Of a stretch of DNA of 64,000 bases, positions 17,017-25,536 are shown piece after piece. The notes under the pieces were generated by a model. That model searched no databases. It was not told the origin of the DNA and saw only the letters and a list, made by a program, of their open reading frames with translations. Where the stretch lies: the NCBI GenBank assembly GCA_947483555.1, contig CANKMW010000021.1, positions 1 through 64,000 of the forward strand, given 5' to 3'. Position 1 is the first letter of the stretch; the number at the start of each line of letters is the position of its first letter. Source of the stretch: Myxococcales bacterium (GTDB lineage Bacteria; Myxococcota_A; Polyangia; Haliangiales; Haliangiaceae). The translations under genes were made by a program, and so were the position numbers.

Positions 17017-18495
17017 TCAGACCTTCTTCTTGCGCTGTTGGAACGAGTACGGGCGGTGCTGCGGCTTCTTGTCGCCGTCCTCGCCGTCCTCGAGCGGCGC
17101 GCCGAGCAACTCGTCGGCGCCGTCGCGGAACTTGATGGTGGTGAGCGGGTTCTCGCCGACCAGCACCTGGGTCTGCTTGTCGAGCAGCTCGTCCATGCCC
17201 TCGAGCTTGTCGATGTCCTCGAGGATGTCGTCGACCGACGCGTAGCGCTCGGTGCGGCTATCGCGGGTCATGCGATCGAAGATGTCGTCGATGCCGCGCG
17301 GCAGCGCCGAGTTGATGGTCGATGGCATCGGCGAGCGACGGCCCGGCAGCTTCCGGGTCAGGAGCTCGTAGAAGATGATGCCGAGCGCGTAGATGTCGGC
17401 CTGGGCGCCGGCCGCCAGCGGATCCGAGTACAGCTCGGGCGCCATGTAGGCCACGTTGCCCATGCCGACGTAGATCTGGCGGATCACGGCCTGATCGCGC
17501 TCGACGATGCGCGTGAATCCGAAATCGGTGACCTTGACGTTGCCGTAGCCGTCGATGAGCAGCTGCTCGGGCTTGAGGCCGCGGTGATAGACCCGGGTGG
17601 CATGGGCGGCGCGCAGCGCATGCAGGGTCTGCAAGAGGTACTTGAAGACCAGATCGACCGGAATCTCCTCGGCGTCGTTGATCAGCCGGCGGGCGCTGCC
17701 GTTCGGTGCCAGCTCGCTGACCACGTACGGGTGATCGCGCTCGAGGTTGACGTCGTGGATGGGCAGGATGTTCGGGTGGGCGAGGTTGGCCGCGGCCCGC
17801 ACCACCTCGGTGAAGCGGCGGACGATCTCGTAGCGCATGTCCTCGGCGAAGAAGCCGAACAGGTCGCGGACCTCCTTGAGCGCGACCTCGCGGGCCAGCG
17901 GCACCTGCCGGGCCCGATACACCGTGCCGATGCCACCCGAGCCCAGCGACGCCAGCTTCTCGTAGCGGGAATCGACGATCTCGGCCGACAACGCGATCTC
18001 GCCGCCGACCGACATCGACGCCCGACCGCCCGAGGCGTGGACCTTGGAGTCCTTGCGCATGCCGGCGACGCTGCCCGGCATCCCGCCGCCACCGCCGGTC
18101 TCGCGCCCGAGCGTCGAGGCGAGCACGCCCGAGTTGGTGCTCAGGCCGACCGCCGCCGGACCGACCATGCCCGCCGAGGTGCGGGTCTGGCGAAGCTTCT
18201 TGAAGTGATTCACCGCCCGCTCGGTGAACTCGGTCAGGCCGGCGCCGTTGACGACCTCCTCGCCGTCGGGGGTCACCTCGAGCGAATCACCGTTGCGATC
18301 CTGGCGCAGGTATCCCGCCTTCTCGAGGAACGACACGTATTCGGCGAACGGGATCGAGACCGCGCCCTCGCACACGCGACGGATGTCGTCGAAACGGTTC
18401 TGGCGCCCGTAGCGCGCCTCCGCCATGACGTTGGCGAGGATGAAGCGGGCCTCTTCGCAGAGGACCTCCTTCGTGACCTTGGCGCGGCCTTCCAT
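17017..18495 (-). CDS. Hanks-type Ser/Thr kinase homologue, probable pseudokinase
   Basis: 492 aa. An N-terminal helical region of about 100 residues (FILANVMAEARYGRQNRFDD) precedes a low-complexity Gly/Ser linker and a kinase domain from about residue 178. The Gly loop is LGSGGIGTVYRA, the ATP-lysine is in VALKEVRDLF, and the DFG (TDFGFTR) and APE (YMAPELYSD) motifs are intact. The catalytic loop, however, reads YHRGLKPEQLL instead of HRDLKPEN: the catalytic Asp is Gly and the Mg-binding Asn is Gln. I checked this in the bases. Catalysis is therefore doubtful; ATP binding may persist. No C-terminal membrane segment; the tail is Lys-rich. Cytoplasmic. It lies 38 bp downstream of a mutT gene. 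Confidence 0.88.
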   Translation of the reverse strand: MEGRAKVTKEVLCEEARFILANVMAEARYGRQNRFDDIRRVCEGAVSIPFAEYVSFLEKAGYLRQDRNGDSLEVTPDGEEVVNGAGLTEFTERAVNHFKKLRQTRTSAGMVGPAAVGLSTNSGVLASTLGRETGGGGGMPGSVAGMRKDSKVHASGGRASMSVGGEIALSAEIVDSRYEKLASLGSGGIGTVYRARQVPLAREVALKEVRDLFGFFAEDMRYEIVRRFTEVVRAAANLAHPNILPIHDVNLERDHPYVVSELAPNGSARRLINDAEEIPVDLVFKYLLQTLHALRAAHATRVYHRGLKPEQLLIDGYGNVKVTDFGFTRIVERDQAVIRQIYVGMGNVAYMAPELYSDPLAAGAQADIYALGIIFYELLTRKLPGRRSPMPSTINSALPRGIDDIFDRMTRDSRTERYASVDDILEDIDKLEGMDELLDKQTQVLVGENPLTTIKFRDGADELLGAPLEDGEDGDKKPQHRPYSFQQRKKKV

Positions 18496-18533
18496 CCCCG
18501 CGATTGTAGGCGCCCGGTTGGCGCGGGGTCAAA

Positions 18534-18986
18534 CTAGCCGCCCGACGACGTTCGCGGAACCGGCCACGGCGGTGGCCCTTCGGCGACCAATCGCCCGACG
18601 AGCGGGCGGTCGGCAGGCAGGATGTCGTGGCCGGGCAGGTCGCGCGGCCAGACCCAGCGCAGGTCGGCGACCTCGACGGCGCGCGCGGCCTGGCCGGGGC
18701 GCAGCCGGCAGCCATAGACGATCATGACCAGCTCGAAGGTCGGATAGACGTGGTGGAGCACGTCCCACACCGCCCCGACCTCGACGGCGGCGCCCAGCTC
18801 TTCATCCAGCTCGCGCACCAGCGCGGTCGAGGGCGCCTCACCGGGTTCGACCTTGCCGCCGGGGAACTCCCAGAAGCCGCCCAGCGACTGGTCGGCGCGC
18901 CGCTGCGTGATCAACACCAGACCGCGATCGTCGACGACGACACCGGCGACGACGAGCTTGCGCGGCAATCCAGAAAAAGCTTCCAC
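18534..18986 (-). CDS. MutT-type Nudix hydrolase (8-oxo-dGTP diphosphatase-like)
   Basis: 150 aa, with a canonical Nudix box GGKVEPGEAPSTALVRELDE followed by ELG and the typical opening KLVVAGVVVDDRGLVLITQR and GGFWEFPGGK of MutT proteins that clean oxidised guanine nucleotides. The pattern W-R-L-W-P...DLPG...LPADRPL near the C-terminus is also typical of MutT. It is divergent from the DUF507 gene and precedes the pseudokinase gene on the same strand. Confidence 0.88.
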   Translation of the reverse strand: MEAFSGLPRKLVVAGVVVDDRGLVLITQRRADQSLGGFWEFPGGKVEPGEAPSTALVRELDEELGAAVEVGAVWDVLHHVYPTFELVMIVYGCRLRPGQAARAVEVADLRWVWPRDLPGHDILPADRPLVGRLVAEGPPPWPVPRTSSGG

Positions 18987-19053
18987 GTCGTCGAGAATAC
19001 GGGGGGGCCGCGGCTTGCGAAAGCGATGTCCGGCCCGTACAGTCCGCGAACTT

Positions 19054-19569
19054 ATGCGACTTTATTCGGCCAAGGTCGACACCATCGCCAGCGAGGTGAT
19101 CACCAAGCTCACCGCTGACGGCGACCTCGAGGTCAGCAATCACCAGGAGGCGACCCTCGACGTTTCGGCCGTGCTCAAGGAGTACATCCGGCTCGACAAG
19201 GAGCTGAGCGAGCGGGCCAAGGACATCCTCGAGATCCGCGGCCTGCCCCACGCCCACCTGGCGCGCACCAAGCGCCAGCTCGCCGAGCAGAAAGACTTCG
19301 GTCTCGGCGACGAGGCGGTCACCTGGATCACCAACCAGCTCGTCGAAGCGTTCATGCAGAGCAAGAACGTCGACGAGGTCTTCGCCGACGACGCCGTGCT
19401 GCGCAAGAAGCTCAAGGAGATCGTGCGCAAGCACATGGCGGTCGAGGACGAGCTCGACACCGAGGTGCGGGCCCGGATCAAGAACCTCCAGGAGGGCACC
19501 TCGGCCTGGGAGGTCGAGTACGCGCGCGTGCTGGATCAGGTCAAGCAGAAGCACGGCATCAAGGAGTGA
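19054..19569 (+). CDS. DUF507 family protein
   Basis: 171 aa, mostly helical and highly charged, beginning MRLYSAKVDTIASEVITKL and ending with the region TSAWEVEYARVLDQVKQKHG. This matches DUF507 proteins, which are common in Myxococcota and related deltaproteobacterial lineages; their function is unknown. It seems to be two related halves of about 80 residues, the usual arrangement. No signal peptide. The ATG at 19054 gives the expected length. Confidence 0.85.
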   Translation: MRLYSAKVDTIASEVITKLTADGDLEVSNHQEATLDVSAVLKEYIRLDKELSERAKDILEIRGLPHAHLARTKRQLAEQKDFGLGDEAVTWITNQLVEAFMQSKNVDEVFADDAVLRKKLKEIVRKHMAVEDELDTEVRARIKNLQEGTSAWEVEYARVLDQVKQKHGIKE

Positions 19570-19704
19570 CCTCGGCGGCCCGTTGGTGGGCCGATGGCGG
19601 AGCGGCGGGGAGCGGCGGGGCGACCGGGAGCGGCGCCTCGGCTGGCTGCATGCCAGGCGCCATCCGCAGGATGACGAACGGCGCGCCGCGGAGCACACTG
19701 GGGC

Positions 19705-20109
19705 ATGGGCGCATTCCGGCGCTGCCTGCGGTGCGACGTGGACGCGGTGAGCCGCTGCGGGCGCTGCGACGCGGCGCTGTGCCGTCGCCACCAGCCGCGC
19801 GCCGGCGGCCGCTGTCGCGCCTGCGAGCGCGACTATCACGACGACGCGCTGGCGCGCAATCGCATGAAGGCGGTGCTCGGCCTGCCGCCGGCGGCGGTGA
19901 CGACCGCCGCGGTCCTGGCGATCATGCTGCCGTTCGCCGCCGGGTTCGGGGCCGCGGTCGCGATCGCCGCCAGCGCCGCGATCGCCGGCAGCGGCATCGC
20001 CGGGCTGTTGTTCCGCGCCGTCGATCGCGCCGCGCGCGCCCAGTTCCTGCGCGAGCACGGACGCCCGCTGCCGACCGCCCGCGTGGTGAGGTTGTTGCCG
20101 CGCGGCTGA
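19705..20109 (+). CDS. zinc-binding Cys-rich small membrane protein
   Basis: 134 aa. The N-terminal 50 residues contain paired Cys and His (RCLRCDVDAVSRCGRCDAAL, then CRRHQ and GRCRACERDY), resembling a B-box or zinc ribbon, followed by two hydrophobic segments (TTAAVLAIMLPFAAGFGAAV and a following Ala/Gly-rich helix). Small bacterial proteins with a B-box-like zinc finger and a membrane anchor are common but uncharacterised. It is 135 bp downstream of the DUF507 gene and may be co-transcribed with it. Confidence 0.65.
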   Translation: MGAFRRCLRCDVDAVSRCGRCDAALCRRHQPRAGGRCRACERDYHDDALARNRMKAVLGLPPAAVTTAAVLAIMLPFAAGFGAAVAIAASAAIAGSGIAGLLFRAVDRAARAQFLREHGRPLPTARVVRLLPRG

Positions 20110-20179
20110 GCTCGACCCTCGCCTGGGCCCGCGCGCGGGCGCTTGGCGACGCAGTTGACAAGCGCGGCCGCGACGGCCG

Positions 20180-20494
20180 ATGGTCGGCGCGATGTGGGTT
20201 CCCCGGCGTCTCAAGGTGTGGCAGGTGCTGCTGCTGCTCCCGTTCCTCCTCTGGGTGTCGTGGAGCAGCTACCAGGACTTCACGCAGCTCGAGGAGGAAG
20301 GCGGCGTGCTCTACGTCGGGCGCACCACCAAGCTGCTGTACGAGCTGGGCGGCAAGTGGGCGGTCGTGGCGCTGCCGCTGCTGGCCTGCGCCGCCTGGGG
20401 CTGGGCGGTGTGGAAGACGCTGCAGCTGTCGAAGCGTGCCGACCAGCTCCGCGAACGTGCCGAGTCGCCGCCCATCGCACCGCCGGCCCGCTGA
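20180..20494 (+). CDS. small two-helix membrane protein, unknown
   Basis: 104 aa with two hydrophobic segments (VWQVLLLLPFLLWVSWSSY and WAVVALPLLACAAWGWAV) connected by a loop of about 40 residues with acidic start, and a charged C-terminal helix. No family recognised. It ends at the edge of a repeat-rich intergenic region. Confidence 0.6.
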   Translation: MVGAMWVPRRLKVWQVLLLLPFLLWVSWSSYQDFTQLEEEGGVLYVGRTTKLLYELGGKWAVVALPLLACAAWGWAVWKTLQLSKRADQLRERAESPPIAPPAR

Positions 20495-20589
20495 CCCCGC
20501 TCGCGGCCGCGCCGCCTCCGGTCGCCGACCCGGCCGGCGATCGCCCGCCGGATCCGTCGGGCCCGAGGCTGCTGCGCTAGAGCATCCGC

Positions 20590-20641
20590 GTGTCCGTTCG
20601 TCGTGTCCGTTCGTCCTTTCCGTTCGTCGTGTCCGTTCGTC
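20590..20641. repeat. 13-bp tandem repeat x4
   Basis: gtgtccgttcgtc twice, then ctttccgttcgtc, then gtgtccgttcgtc again, directly adjacent. Confidence 0.9.
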
Positions 20642-20654
20642 GTGAGCGATGCGC

Positions 20655-20735
20655 GAGCGCAAGCGAGCGCGAGTCGAAGGACGCGCTCCGTCGAGGCTGA
20701 GCCCTTCGACTCGGCCGCGGCGGCCTCGCTCAGGG
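20655..20735. repeat. interspersed palindromic repeat, copy 1
   Basis: Contains gagtcgaagga and, in the opposite sense, cccttcgactcggccg followed by ctcgctcaggg. These cores recur near 27217-27320, 32010-32092 and 48471-48597, so this is a dispersed family, not a local repeat. Confidence 0.7.
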
Positions 20736-20746
20736 CAATCGGGGTG

Positions 20747-20830
20747 GCCGAAGCCGAAGCCGAAGCCGAGGCCGAGGCCGAAACCGAAACCGAAACCGAA
20801 GCCGAGGCCGAAGCCGAAACCGTGGCCGAA
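20747..20830. repeat. hexanucleotide array, gccgaa/gccgag/accgaa
   Basis: About fourteen 6-bp units in non-coding DNA, just 3' of the creatininase-like gene. Same sequence type as the arrays inside coding regions at 8788-8896 and 26731-26860. Confidence 0.88.
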
Positions 20831-20837
20831 TCGTCGG

Positions 20838-21596
20838 CTACGGTGCGGACGCTCGCGCCATCGCCTCGCACACCTCGGCGACGATCATCTCGGCCAGCCG
20901 CGCCAGCTGCACCTCGCCCTCGCCGGCGGTCGCCGCGGCGGGCGCGCCGGTATATGCGCGGTCCATGCCCATCGCCGCGAACGTCGTGACGCCGGCCTGG
21001 AGCTGCTCGGACAGGCTGATCGAGATCGCCGGCAGCGCGGCGCGCGCGGCTTCGTCGACCAGCGCCGGCGTCGCGGCCAGCACGATCGCGGTCTCGTAGC
21101 GGCCGGCGTGGCAAGCGCCGCTCTTGAACTCGTCGGACAGCGTGCGCGCCCAGCGCCGGGTCAGCGGGCACGCCACCGAGACCCGCCGGTCGCGCCGGTC
21201 GCCGGTCGCAGCGGCGCGCACCGCGGCGTCGTGGGCCGGCTCGAGGTGGTTGTTGACCAGGCAGACGTGGACGAAGCCCTGGGCCAGGAGCCCCTCGGCG
21301 ACCGCGGCCAGGTACGCGGTCAGCACCGCCGCCGGCACGCTGACCGCGCCGGCAAACCCGGCCGCGCACTCGGTGACGCCGTACGGTACCGCCGGCGCGA
21401 TCAGCGCGCTGACGCCGGCGCCATCGAGCGCCGCCACCGCGCGCGCACACGCGGCGTCGGAGATGATCACGTCGGTGGCGAGCGGCAGGTGCGGACCGTG
21501 CGGCTCGGTGGAACCGACCGGCACCAGCGCGACCACCGGCCGCGGCCCGCCGATCAGCGCCGCCAGCGCGGGACTGGAGAGATCACCCAGCCTCAC
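20838..21596 (-). CDS. creatininase-family amidohydrolase
   Basis: 252 aa. It matches the creatininase fold: VALVPVGSTEPHGPHLPL with the Glu and His metal ligands, later VNNHLEPAHDAA, and the SGACHAGRYETAIVLA segment in place of the usual H-A-G-x-x-E-T. Family members act on creatinine, on formamides in flavin/F420 synthesis, or as accessory enzymes in aromatic pathways. It is the last gene of a GTGA-coupled set (hydratase, dehydrogenase, ligase, creatininase), which makes a step in that catabolic pathway more likely than creatinine breakdown. The usual H-N-G-N motif reads N-N-H-L here, so the active site differs from characterised enzymes. Confidence 0.82.
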   Translation of the reverse strand: MRLGDLSSPALAALIGGPRPVVALVPVGSTEPHGPHLPLATDVIISDAACARAVAALDGAGVSALIAPAVPYGVTECAAGFAGAVSVPAAVLTAYLAAVAEGLLAQGFVHVCLVNNHLEPAHDAAVRAAATGDRRDRRVSVACPLTRRWARTLSDEFKSGACHAGRYETAIVLAATPALVDEAARAALPAISISLSEQLQAGVTTFAAMGMDRAYTGAPAAATAGEGEVQLARLAEMIVAEVCEAMARASAP

Positions 21597-23338
21597 GCTC
21601 GCACCAGCGGCTCGTCACCGATCACGGCCAGCTCGCCGGCGGCGTCGCGCGCGGCCAGCAACTTCTTGTCGACCTTGCCGCGGTCGTTGCGCGGCAGCTC
21701 GTCGACGAACTCGACCCAGCGCGGATACTTGTGCTTCGACAGCCGGGCCCGGACGTGGTCCTGCAACTCGGCGGCCAGCGCCGACCGCGCGGCGGCGTCG
21801 GCGAGCCGCGCCCGTGCCTCGGGGCGCACCACGACGATCGCCTTGGGCTTGGTCAAGCCCTGCTCCTGGGCGCCGATCACCGCGGCGCCGCTGACCGCGG
21901 CGTGGGTGCACAGGCACTCCTCGACCTCGAGCGGCGCCACGAACACGCCGCCGACCTTGAGCAGATCATCGGCGCGGCCGCTGAACCACAGGTAGCCGCG
22001 CTCGTCGATGCGGAACAGGTCGCCGGTCCGGCACCAGTGGCCGTGGAAGGTGCGCCAGCTCTTGTCGCGATCCTGGAAGTAGCCCTGCGCCACCGAGTCG
22101 CCGCGCACCCACAGCACGCCGATCTCGCCGGTCGGCACCGCCGGCGCACCGGCGCTGTCGGCATCCTCGGGGAGGATCGCGAGCTGATACCCCGGCACGG
22201 CGCGGCCCAGCGAGCCCGGCACCACGTCGCCGGGACGGTTGGTGCAGTAGATGTGGAACATCTCGGCCGAGCCGATGCCGTCGTAGACCGCGCCCGCGAA
22301 GCGAGCCAGGAAGCGCTCGAGCAAGGCCGGCGGCAAGGCCTCACCCGCCGACAGGTGGAAGCGCACGCACGACAGATCCAGCGCCGGCTCGCCGCGAGCG
22401 CGGCGCTCGTCGTCGAAGTCGAGCAGCTTGGCCAGCATGGTCGGCACGTTGGTGACGATGGTCGGCCGATAGCGCGCGATCGCCGCCAGCAAGCTCTCCG
22501 GCGTCGGCCGCTCGGGGAACAAGCACACCGTGGCGCCGACCGCGAACGGGAACCACAGGTTGGTGCCGGTGGCGTAGCCGAAGAACAGCCGCGGCACGCT
22601 GACCGTGATGTCGTCGGCGCGGTAGCCCATGGTCGCCTTGGCGTAGACCTCGGTGTTGAACGCGAAGTCGCGATGACAGTGCATCGCCGCCTTGGGCGTG
22701 CCGGTCGAGCCCGACGTGAACAGCCAGATCGCCCAGTCGTCGCGGTGGGTGCGCGGCCGGCCGCGCGCCGACGGGATCCCCGACGCCACCGCGCGATCGA
22801 GCGACGCCCACGCCCGCTTGCTGCCGCCGAGCACCGGGCCGGCGGTCACCGTTGCCTCGGGGTCGTCGTCGATGCCGACATCCGGCACCAGCAGGATCTT
22901 GACCAGCCGCGTGGTGCGACCGAGCTCCGGGAGGATGGCGTCGGCGACCGCCGGGGTCGTGATCAGCACCCGGGCACCGACGTACTCGATGACGCGCGCC
23001 AGATCCGCCGCCGGCGCCACCGGGTTGCCCATGGTGACCACGCCGCCGGCGGTGAGGGTGGCGAAGATCGCCCACGCGAACGGCGGCAGGTCGGGGAGCA
23101 CGATGAAGACCCGCTCGCCGGGCGCCAGCCCGGCCTCCTGCAGCGAGCGCGCCAGGGCCTGGCTGCGATCCGCGACCTCGGCGTAGGTCCAGCGCCGGTC
23201 GCCGAGCCGGATCGCGACGTGGTTCCCGCGGCCCGCGGCGAGGCGATCGTAGAGCCAGTAGTCGGCCAGGTTGAAGTCGTCCGGAAAGCGGACATCGCGC
23301 CCGGCCGGAACCGGCGCGATGATCGGCGCGCTGGTCAC
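21593..23338 (-). CDS. benzoate-CoA ligase family protein
   Basis: 581-residue ANL-superfamily acyl-CoA synthetase of the benzoate/2-aminobenzoate-CoA ligase subfamily. Markers are FNLADYWLYDRLAAGRGNHV at the start, the P-loop LFTSGSTGTPKAAMH, SAEMFHIYCTNRPGDVVPGS, YLWFSGRADDLLKVGG and the C-terminal lysine in PRNDRGKVDKKLL. It would activate an aromatic carboxylate to its CoA thioester at the cost of ATP. It starts with GTG overlapping the stop of the acyl-CoA dehydrogenase and its stop overlaps the creatininase start, so all are made from one mRNA. The specific substrate is inference. Confidence 0.88.
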   Translation of the reverse strand: MTSAPIIAPVPAGRDVRFPDDFNLADYWLYDRLAAGRGNHVAIRLGDRRWTYAEVADRSQALARSLQEAGLAPGERVFIVLPDLPPFAWAIFATLTAGGVVTMGNPVAPAADLARVIEYVGARVLITTPAVADAILPELGRTTRLVKILLVPDVGIDDDPEATVTAGPVLGGSKRAWASLDRAVASGIPSARGRPRTHRDDWAIWLFTSGSTGTPKAAMHCHRDFAFNTEVYAKATMGYRADDITVSVPRLFFGYATGTNLWFPFAVGATVCLFPERPTPESLLAAIARYRPTIVTNVPTMLAKLLDFDDERRARGEPALDLSCVRFHLSAGEALPPALLERFLARFAGAVYDGIGSAEMFHIYCTNRPGDVVPGSLGRAVPGYQLAILPEDADSAGAPAVPTGEIGVLWVRGDSVAQGYFQDRDKSWRTFHGHWCRTGDLFRIDERGYLWFSGRADDLLKVGGVFVAPLEVEECLCTHAAVSGAAVIGAQEQGLTKPKAIVVVRPEARARLADAAARSALAAELQDHVRARLSKHKYPRWVEFVDELPRNDRGKVDKKLLAARDAAGELAVIGDEPLVRA

Positions 23339-24495
23339 GACGCGGCCCCGTGGGCGACGGCGCGCCCGATGATCGTGCGCTGGATCTCGCTGGTGCCCTC
23401 GTAGATGCGCAGCGGCCGGATGGCGCGATACAGGTGCTCGACCACGGCGCCGTGCATCACGCCGCGGCCGCCGAGCAGTTGCACCGCGCGGTCGATCACG
23501 TCCTGCGCCGCCTCGGTCGCGAACAGCTTGGCCATCGACACCTCCACGGTGGTGCGGGGCGCGCCGGCGTCGCGCAGGTAGGCGGCGCGCAGCGCCAGCA
23601 AGCGGGCGGCATCGATCTGGACCGCCATGTCGGCCAGGTGGGCCTGGACCAACGGTTGCTCGGCGAGCGGCTTGCCGAACTGGATCCGCGCGCCGACGTG
23701 GGCCACCGCCTCGGCCAGCGCGCGCCGCGCCATGCCGACCGCGGCCGCGGCGACCGAGACCCGGAACGTGTCGAGCGTCAACATCGCCAGCTTGAAGCCG
23801 GCGCCGCGCTCACCGATCACGGCGTCGGCGCCGACCCGGGCGCCGGCGAGCAGCAGGCGACCGAGTGGATGGGGTGCGATCGGCTGCTGGGCCACCACCG
23901 TGACGCCGGTGACGTCGAGCGGCAGCCAGAACGCCGTGATGCCCTGCTTGCCGCGCGCCGGATCGACGGTCGCGAACACGGTGGCGTGGCTGGCGACGCC
24001 GAGGTTGGAGATGAAGATCTTCTCGCCGTCGAGGCGCCAGCCGTCGCCGTCGGGCGTGGCGCGGGTGGCGATCGCGGCCACGTCGCTGCCGGCGTCGGGC
24101 TCGGTGAGCGCGAACGCCGCCACCAACTCGCCGGCCGCCAGCGCCGGTAGCAGCCCGCGCTGCGCGGCTGTGCCGGCGAGACCGAGCGCGAAGCTGCCCA
24201 GGCCCTGCACGGCGAAGATCGAGTCGGCGCGCGCCGACACCCAGCCGAGCAGCTCGCGGGCCAGGCACAACGATCGCGCCGAGGGCGACCCGCTGCTGGG
24301 CGCGACCAGCGCGAACAACCCATGCTCGGCCAGCGCGGCGACCGCGGCGCGATCGCGGGCCGGCTCGTCGGCCGCGTCCTCGGCGGTGGCGATCGCGTCC
24401 GCCGCGCCGCGCAGCCGCTCGGCGAGCCGGGCGTGCTCGTCGGCGAAGAACCAGCCGAGATCGTCGGTCGACAGCGGGATCGCCTGCGACCTCAC
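23335..24495 (-). CDS. acyl-CoA dehydrogenase
   Basis: 386 aa, FAD-dependent. Characteristic motifs are FALTEPDAGSDVAAIATRAT, WRLDGEKIFISN, the substrate region RIQFGKPLAEQPLVQAHLAD and the C-terminal RIYEGTSEIQRTIIGRAV. Start GTG at 24495 overlaps the hydratase stop (GTGA) and gives the normal family length; a longer frame upstream is a shadow of the hydratase gene. In this context it probably oxidises a CoA-bound ring-cleavage or dearomatised intermediate. The catalytic Glu is expected in the Y-E-G-T segment or nearby and appears present. Cytoplasmic. Confidence 0.9.
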   Translation of the reverse strand: MRSQAIPLSTDDLGWFFADEHARLAERLRGAADAIATAEDAADEPARDRAAVAALAEHGLFALVAPSSGSPSARSLCLARELLGWVSARADSIFAVQGLGSFALGLAGTAAQRGLLPALAAGELVAAFALTEPDAGSDVAAIATRATPDGDGWRLDGEKIFISNLGVASHATVFATVDPARGKQGITAFWLPLDVTGVTVVAQQPIAPHPLGRLLLAGARVGADAVIGERGAGFKLAMLTLDTFRVSVAAAAVGMARRALAEAVAHVGARIQFGKPLAEQPLVQAHLADMAVQIDAARLLALRAAYLRDAGAPRTTVEVSMAKLFATEAAQDVIDRAVQLLGGRGVMHGAVVEHLYRAIRPLRIYEGTSEIQRTIIGRAVAHGAAS

Positions 24496-25334
24496 GCGCC
24501 ACCACCGCTCGCAGCCTCGGGCTCGGGCGCGCCGACAAAGCGGGGCGGCCGCTTGGCCTTGAAGGCCGCGTGAGCCTCGGCGAAGTCGCCGTGCTGCATG
24601 CACAGCGCCTGGGCCTGGGCCTCGGCCTCGATCGCCTCGCCCACGTTCATGCCGACCTCGCTCTCGAGCATCTGCTTGGTCATCGCGTGCGCGAACGCCG
24701 GCCCGGCAGCGAGCCGCGCCGCCCACTCCTGCGCCAGCGCGCGCGCCGCTTCGGCGTCGGGCGCGACGCGATTCACGAACCCGATCGCCAGCGCGCGTTC
24801 GGCATCGAAGACGTCGCCGAACAGCAGCAGCTCCGAGGCGTGCGCCAGGCCGACCAGCCGCGGCAGCAGGTACGACGCGCCCATGTCGGCGCCGCACAAC
24901 CCGACCTTGGGGAAGATGAAGCCGAAGCGAGCCCCGGCGGCGGCGATGCGCAGATCGCACGCCGCCGCGATCACCGCGCCGGCGCCGACCGCGACCCCGT
25001 TGACGGCGGCGATCACCGGCCGCCGGCAGCGACGGATGGCGGCGATCAGGCGACCGGTCGCGCGCGTGAACGCGAGCAGCTCCGCGGTGCCCTTGCCGAG
25101 CAGGTGGTGGATGATGTCATCCTGGTCGCCGCCCGAGCAGAAGCCGCGGCCGGCGCCCGTGATCACCACCGCGCGGATGGCGTCGTGGCGATCGAGGTCC
25201 TCGAACACGACGGCGAGCTCGGCATAGATCTCGAAGGTCAGGGCGTTGAGGCGATCGGGACGATCGAGGGTGATGGTGGCGACCCCGCGATCGAGCGCGA
25301 AGCCGAACCAGCGCGGCGCCGGGAGCTCGGACAT
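24492..25334 (-). CDS. enoyl-CoA hydratase/isomerase family protein
   Basis: 280-residue crotonase-fold protein: FALDRGVATITLDRPDRLNA, the oxyanion-hole segment AVVITGAGRGFCSGGDQDDI, and AAVNGVAVGAGAVIAAACDL with the second hole. The C-terminal helix contains HAMTKQMLESE. Crotonases hydrate, isomerise or hydrolyse acyl-CoAs; the partner genes suggest action on an aromatic-derived CoA ester. It is the first gene of the coupled minus-strand set and its ATG faces a 200-bp region before the next, plus-strand gene. Confidence 0.88.
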   Translation of the reverse strand: MSELPAPRWFGFALDRGVATITLDRPDRLNALTFEIYAELAVVFEDLDRHDAIRAVVITGAGRGFCSGGDQDDIIHHLLGKGTAELLAFTRATGRLIAAIRRCRRPVIAAVNGVAVGAGAVIAAACDLRIAAAGARFGFIFPKVGLCGADMGASYLLPRLVGLAHASELLLFGDVFDAERALAIGFVNRVAPDAEAARALAQEWAARLAAGPAFAHAMTKQMLESEVGMNVGEAIEAEAQAQALCMQHGDFAEAHAAFKAKRPPRFVGAPEPEAASGGGA

Positions 25335-25536
25335 GACGCGGGTTTATCATCGTTCGCCCCACCACCGACGCGTCGCGTCGGCGGGTTCGCTCGGGACCTA
25401 CGGGGCCTCGTGTCCCGGTCCGGGGGTCTCTGCCCCAGGGTGGTCGCGGATCGGGTGGGAAGGGCCCGGAATCACGGTGGGTCCGCTCCGTCGACCGGGA
25501 TCGGGTCGCGGCCCGCCGCTTGCTCTACCGCAAGGC
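25335..25536. promoter_or_regulatory. divergent promoter region, aromatic-CoA operon / kinase-like gene
   Basis: About 200 bp between divergent starts. An in-frame ATG at 25333 would extend the kinase-like protein, but it overlaps the hydratase start and yields a sequence unlike any domain. I see no clear -10/-35 box or palindrome. Confidence 0.4.

Larger units (their letters stand above)
20495..20837. other. repeat-filled intergenic region
   Basis: 343 bp between convergent genes, made almost wholly of repeats: a 13-bp tandem array (20590-20641), a copy of the interspersed palindromic family (20655-20735) and a hexanucleotide array (20747-20830). I see no gene in it. Confidence 0.75.

Noticed and set aside
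25333..25536. ATG 25333 as start of the kinase-like gene
   Set aside because: It overlaps the divergent hydratase start and adds about 68 residues with no domain character.
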